From NCBI GenBank assembly GCA_037179385.1, contig CM074188.1, positions 16,819,318-16,883,317 of the forward strand: a DNA stretch of 64,000 bases, in the 5' to 3' direction. Below the pieces are notes generated by a model, which saw nothing but the letters and a program-made list of their open reading frames with translations, was not told where the DNA came from and searched no databases. Shown here in pieces: positions 60,168 through 64,000 of this stretch. The position numbers were made by a program, and so were the translations under genes. The stretch is from Holothuria scabra (lineage: Eukaryota > Echinodermata > Holothuroidea > Aspidochirotida > Holothuriidae). Position 1 is the first letter of the stretch. Every line of letters starts with the position of its first letter.

Positions 60168-60354
60168 CCACATAATAGTAAAGCCTGTTAAAGGGCTGTG
60201 TCGATAGGGACAATACATTTACAAGTTCATCCTGCTCGAATCAAAATTTTGGCAATCTTATTAAGTTTTTCATCATTAGGATATTCCATCAAGTTTATCG
60301 ACAATTAATGCCAATAGTAAGTCTTATGAAAACTCCTTAAAAATCAGTTTTGAC

Positions 60355-60620
60355 TTATGCATCTGTAGCTAGTTTTGAAGGTTCATAATTCGGGTTGCTG
60401 ATGCCAGGATCATTAGATAGAGTGCTAGTTGGAGTAATTGTTGAGTCATCTCCATTGCTCTTGTACATAAAATTCAACGTCGGAGTGGCCCGTCTTGAAC
60501 GAATATAGACGAACATACCGACGGCGACGACAGCCACAAAAACTACAGCCACAATGATACCAATGATCATACCAACTTTGCTCTTTTCTCCAGTAAATGG
60601 TCCCTTCGTTGGTGAACTAG
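60355..60620 (-). CDS. Gene C last exon: stalk, TM helix and NPNY tail
   Basis: 266 nt including TAA. The stalk (TSSPTKGPFTGEKSK) is longer than and unlike that of gene B. Then come MIIGIIVAVVFVAVVAVGMF, basic SRR, and a tail with MYKS, DDSTITPTSTLSN and SNPNYEPSKLA. The NPxY position and the TITPTS block are kept, while the variable positions differ from gene B. Confidence 0.9.
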
Positions 60621-62172
60621 CTGTAGAAAGAAAAAGAAAAATTCATAAAGGAAGTGGAACATATTTAATTATACTGCCCTGAAAAAGGAAGTTGATTAAA
60701 ATTTCTCCAATATTGGGCAAAAAAAAAAAAAAAACATTATTGACCACCCGTTGATTAAATGACTACGGTATGTGAGTTTACCCCCAACGTTTGTTAAACG
60801 TACCGCCATTCAATTCTTCAATAACAATTATTTATGATTTTTTATTTACAGTAGGTACTTTGCCAAAGGTTCACCTTTACTGTGAAAATGTTTGCTTACG
60901 TAATTAGAGCGAGCATTGTGTTTAAAATGATTTTGAATTCTATACAACATCAGGTTTTTACACCTTTCATCTGGGAAGGAAATTCAGTTTTTTAACTACC
61001 TCGGGGGTCAAATCGTAATAAATTCATAACTGGCAATGGTGAACCCTCGTCGAAATTATATTTCTCAATTGTACAGTACAATACGAAGAATGAGGAAATA
61101 AACTAAACGTAGAAAACTAAATTTAAAAAAGACAAACCAAATTAGCCTTCTGTGAGTCTGTACATTCATTCCTTATTGAAATTCTACTACTTTTAAAGAA
61201 GATTATTGGCGACTTCTCTGCCGTATGACTAAAAGATTATGTGTAGTATATGGCAATCCGCCTCAAACACGTTTACGAATGTGGATAACTTTGTTCGTAA
61301 GTTGTATGAAAAAATCTGTCTTTTCTGTCAGTTTATGAATGTGTCCGTGATGTCCTCCAGTTGCTTTCCTAATTGCAACGTCACGGCCAGGGCGTTGGAA
61401 GTGTACCCGATGTTGGGAATGGGGGCTATTTGGCCGGTCAAAGGCATTCCCCCTCATTTGCCTCCGTTTACAGTCTTTGTCATAAAAAGGTTCCCCATGT
61501 GGCTTTCCTTACAAGTATCTAGCTTCTAATGTAGGAGGAGTGATTGGAGGTGTCCCTTTTTTGGCCCGCTCGAAACTGTCCTTCATGTATTTTGGGATTG
61601 TCCTTCTCTGTTATATGCATACTATATTAATAAACGTAACTTTCCGTTTTAAAACCCATTTAATAGGTAGTCACTGAAAGTGTATGGGGTAATTCTTCTG
61701 GTCATATTCGTATATAAAACATCTTCAAAAGGTCCATTAATAACTAGACTACAAAACTTATTGCACCTAAGCGGTTCATGTCGTTGTTTAAGAGGTTTCA
61801 AAAAGGTCCATTGCTATCTCATGATGTGGTCATAAAGATTCATTTGTCGGCACTTATTTTGACGAAAGTTTTGTCATTGCCTGCACTTGCTTCGAACTTG
61901 TTTCGGACTTGACACTATAAATCCTGAGATAAATTTAGCGGACGTCCATACTTTCGTTAGCAGTATAAAAAAGTTTTTTCGCCATAAATATGCCTTGCAA
62001 CCATGTGAATCTTTGGTTTTGAATATTCGAAAATTGGATATTGATGCATCATTTGCAGAAACTGCGCAATATACTCACTTCCTGGGAACTGAACATCATG
62101 ACACGAACCAGCAACCACTCTAACGCTATCCACTGCAATACTACCTGATGCAGTTGTACCAATAAAATTAAT
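60355..62172 (-). CDS. Gene C, 3' end: MAM membrane glycoprotein paralog
   Basis: Two exons are visible: 62172-62079 and 60620-60355. They encode the end of a last MAM domain, a stalk, a TM helix and the cytoplasmic tail. Both match gene B exons 18 and 19 in phase, and the MAM exon matches in length too. The gene runs off the right edge, and no further exon is seen in 62173-64000. The head-to-tail arrangement with gene B, 1.9 kb apart, shows tandem duplication. Confidence 0.87.
61239..62070 (+). mobile_element. Possible decayed non-LTR retrotransposon end
   Basis: The frame from 61239 is stopped by TAA at 61527. Directly behind it in the same frame, 61530-61634 reads CRRSDWRCPFFGPLETVLHV then FWDCP. 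This resembles the Cys/His segment that ends many LINE ORF2 proteins (CPFC...ETVEHIFxxC), with the second Cys of the first pair changed. A later frame with FVSSIKKFFRHKYALQ may be its tail. It lies in the gene C intron and overlaps nothing coding on the minus strand until 62079. Confidence 0.35.
62079..62172 (-). CDS. Gene C penultimate exon: end of the last MAM domain
   Basis: Phase 0 to 1, 94 nt. INFIGTTASGSIAVDSVRVV, GSCHDVQFPG. 24 of 31 residues equal gene B exon 18, and the donor GGAAGTGAGT is identical. Confidence 0.87.
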
Positions 62173-64000
62173 CTGAGGTTTAAAGAAAAATTCGAATTAA
62201 TGAAAAGTATCGCCAGTAATGGGCATGTAAGTGATAAAGACGTTAACTCTTTGTCAGATCCAGTTGGGCTTATCTCCCTGATGAGAGCCGGTTAGAGATC
62301 AGATATAACATTGGAATGAATTGATCGGATCGGCAGATTTTCTTCTCATTCGTACGAAACGTGTGTACCAACAACTTTGATCATCTGTATGATCTTGATT
62401 GTTCATTGTTGTGGTAATAACACCCGCAATGTGTTCGTTTCTGCTGACATGTTTAAGATCATGATTACCTACAACTTTGGACAAAACTGTTGGAACACTT
62501 CACGTCATTCTGTTTTCGCATGATTCCGGGCGATATTTACACGAATTGTATTTCCCTGTGATATGTTGGGATTTACGAAACCCCCTCCCCAGTGCAATCA
62601 TGGGTCTCAAAGAAAATATTGCGTCCCGGATTGGCCTTATTATCTCCAACAGTACATTGGGAAGCGGGGTGTTCCATCTAGTTTTGTCCAAGTTTGTAGT
62701 TTTACCGCTTTTGGAGATTTTTCCCCACGTATATGAATACGCTCGACATGACCGAGTTGATAATCCTTTTTTTTGTACAAGAGATATGAAAACTAACGAG
62801 GAAATTTCATCAAGACTGTTAACTACAGCTTAAAATCAGGTAGTAGTTAGAGTTTTGTAACTTTGAAAGAAATTTTCCATGTCGAAAAAAAGTTAATTTA
62901 TCTTTTTCTTTTTGGTAAATCAGTGCACGGTAAGAGCAAAACTACTTCAAATTCATGTAAACATAAAAACGTCATGTTATATCAACAATTTGTTAGTACC
63001 CTGACGGAAAGCCCTTGTTTGAAACTCTGAGTTTTCCCTTGGCGTAGCAATACTTCACTGGAACTTTTGTTTTCAAACAAAAGCTATTTATGAGGGGCAC
63101 AACTTCAATTTTGTGGATTGTGACTATTGCACACGAAAAGTCTAACAAGTAAAAGCCTGCTAAACGGACTCAAGAAGGGGAAGTCAAAGAAAATACCCTA
63201 CAATAATGCCAAGTTTCCTCTAGAAATCTAGAAAGTCATGGCAAACTATGAGCGACGTTTTACCTAAGTAATGAATTTCGTGCGCAAGGTTCAGGCGAAA
63301 AAGTTCGTGGTAGAGAAAGATGGGATACTTGGGTTTTACGAAAGACCGTTCTCTTTTCATCCCAAGAATTTCATTTTCCCTACTATCTTAAGCTATTTAT
63401 AACCCTGAAAACTATCTTGACCCAAGACGAGTCCTTTTGTAGACACAAATCCGGTTACGTTGCTTATTTCTTGGGCTAACATTGACTACAGGACCATAAT
63501 AATAATTAGAATCCTTGTGCCTGTTCTATTTTTTCACCTTACGTTGCATCCTTTTTGTCTTGGATGTCAAAGTCGAATGGTACAAAGGTGGATAAGCTCC
63601 CTCAACTACTGCGGACTCCGTTGAGAGACACTTGACGTTTCATACGAAAATATGTTGCATTTACACTATGCGTAATGCGTAATCTGGTATGAATCTCCGA
63701 GAAAGTAACAAAAAGAGGACAGAACTTCTTATTGACTCCAAATGCCCTTACCAAAATACGCTTATTGTAGAACTATAACTGTATACAACCTACATATCTT
63801 AAACAAAGTGGTGCTAACCTTTAACAAAAGCATAACTAAGGACAAATTCATACGAAATGTATAACATATGGAAGACTGCGCCCTAACCCAGGTTTTTATA
63901 ATAGGAGGAGTTTTCGAGTGTGACTTGAGGAGCAATCTAAAGGGAGGGGAAGGGAATATTCTGCTGTTTAAGCTTTTATTAGGAATCCAGATACAAAGTG
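62173..64000. other. Probable gene C intron, no exon recognised
   Basis: AT-rich, no MAM middle exon found on the minus strand. The equivalent gene B intron is about 1.5 kb, so the gene C intron is at least 0.3 kb longer. Plus-strand frames such as 62477-62833 have no recognisable features. Confidence 0.5.

Larger units (their letters stand above)
58413..60354. other. Intergenic region between genes C and B
   Basis: About 1.9 kb between the gene C stop codon and the gene B ATG. It includes the conserved upstream block of gene B (58647-58795) and the candidate gene C poly(A) signal (60162-60167). The sequence at 59800-59845 (AGTGAACTTGCAACAAGC, ACATATGATCTTATATTCTC) resembles 9640-9690. No gene recognised. 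The 144-codon plus-strand frame at 58171-58605 is antisense to exon 1. Confidence 0.6.

Overview
This window looks like nuclear DNA from an animal. It is AT-rich, with long introns bounded by GT and AG, small coding exons, many transposon relics and microsatellites, and no bacterial-style operons. The only recognisable host genes are multi-MAM-domain membrane glycoproteins. Together with the mix of hAT, Penelope-like, tRNA-SINE and piggyBac-like elements, this suggests a marine invertebrate, perhaps a deuterostome such as a hemichordate or echinoderm. That assignment is an inference and is weak.

The core is a head-to-tail array of paralogous genes on the minus strand. Gene B (58412 down to 23752) can be assembled completely. 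It has 19 coding exons, every junction keeps phase, and together they give 1,160 codons plus a stop: signal peptide, six MAM domains, one transmembrane helix and a 48-residue cytoplasmic tail ending near an NPTY motif. Each MAM domain is built from three exons with phases 1-1, 1-0 and 0-1, so whole modules can be duplicated in frame. The single exception is the fused exon joining MAM5 to MAM6. Gene C (62172 down to 60355) is the 3' end of a paralog: its last MAM exon and its TM/tail exon match gene B exons 18 and 19. The rest lies beyond the right edge. Gene A is seen only as a first exon (14294-14225) encoding a signal peptide like that of gene B, with a matching upstream block. No MAM exon follows in the 14 kb to the left edge, so gene A either has a very long first intron or is broken.

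The rest is intergenic or intronic DNA crowded with mobile elements. I could delimit several hAT-type elements by terminal inverted repeats and 8-bp target-site duplications (3836-5355, 9771-12368, 16558-18124, 17609-17921, 55212-57471, 55345-56813). Two of these pairs are nested, and one element keeps a hAT dimerisation-domain remnant. Intron 4 of gene B holds a Penelope-like GIY-YIG endonuclease remnant and a hammerhead-ribozyme-like motif between two long TA tracts. Other elements are two copies of a piggyBac-like MITE with TTAA ends, three SINE-like copies, a foldback-like element with subrepeat arms, and a perfect 46-bp palindrome.

Layout: 1-14 kb transposons and repeats; 14.2-14.6 kb first exon and upstream block of gene A; 14.6-23.7 kb intergenic with hAT elements; 23.75-58.4 kb gene B; 58.4-60.35 kb intergenic; 60.35-62.2 kb 3' end of gene C; 62.2-64 kb probably a gene C intron. 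The encoded proteins are expected at the cell surface or on endocytic membranes, with adhesive MAM ectodomains outside and a sorting or adaptor-binding tail inside.
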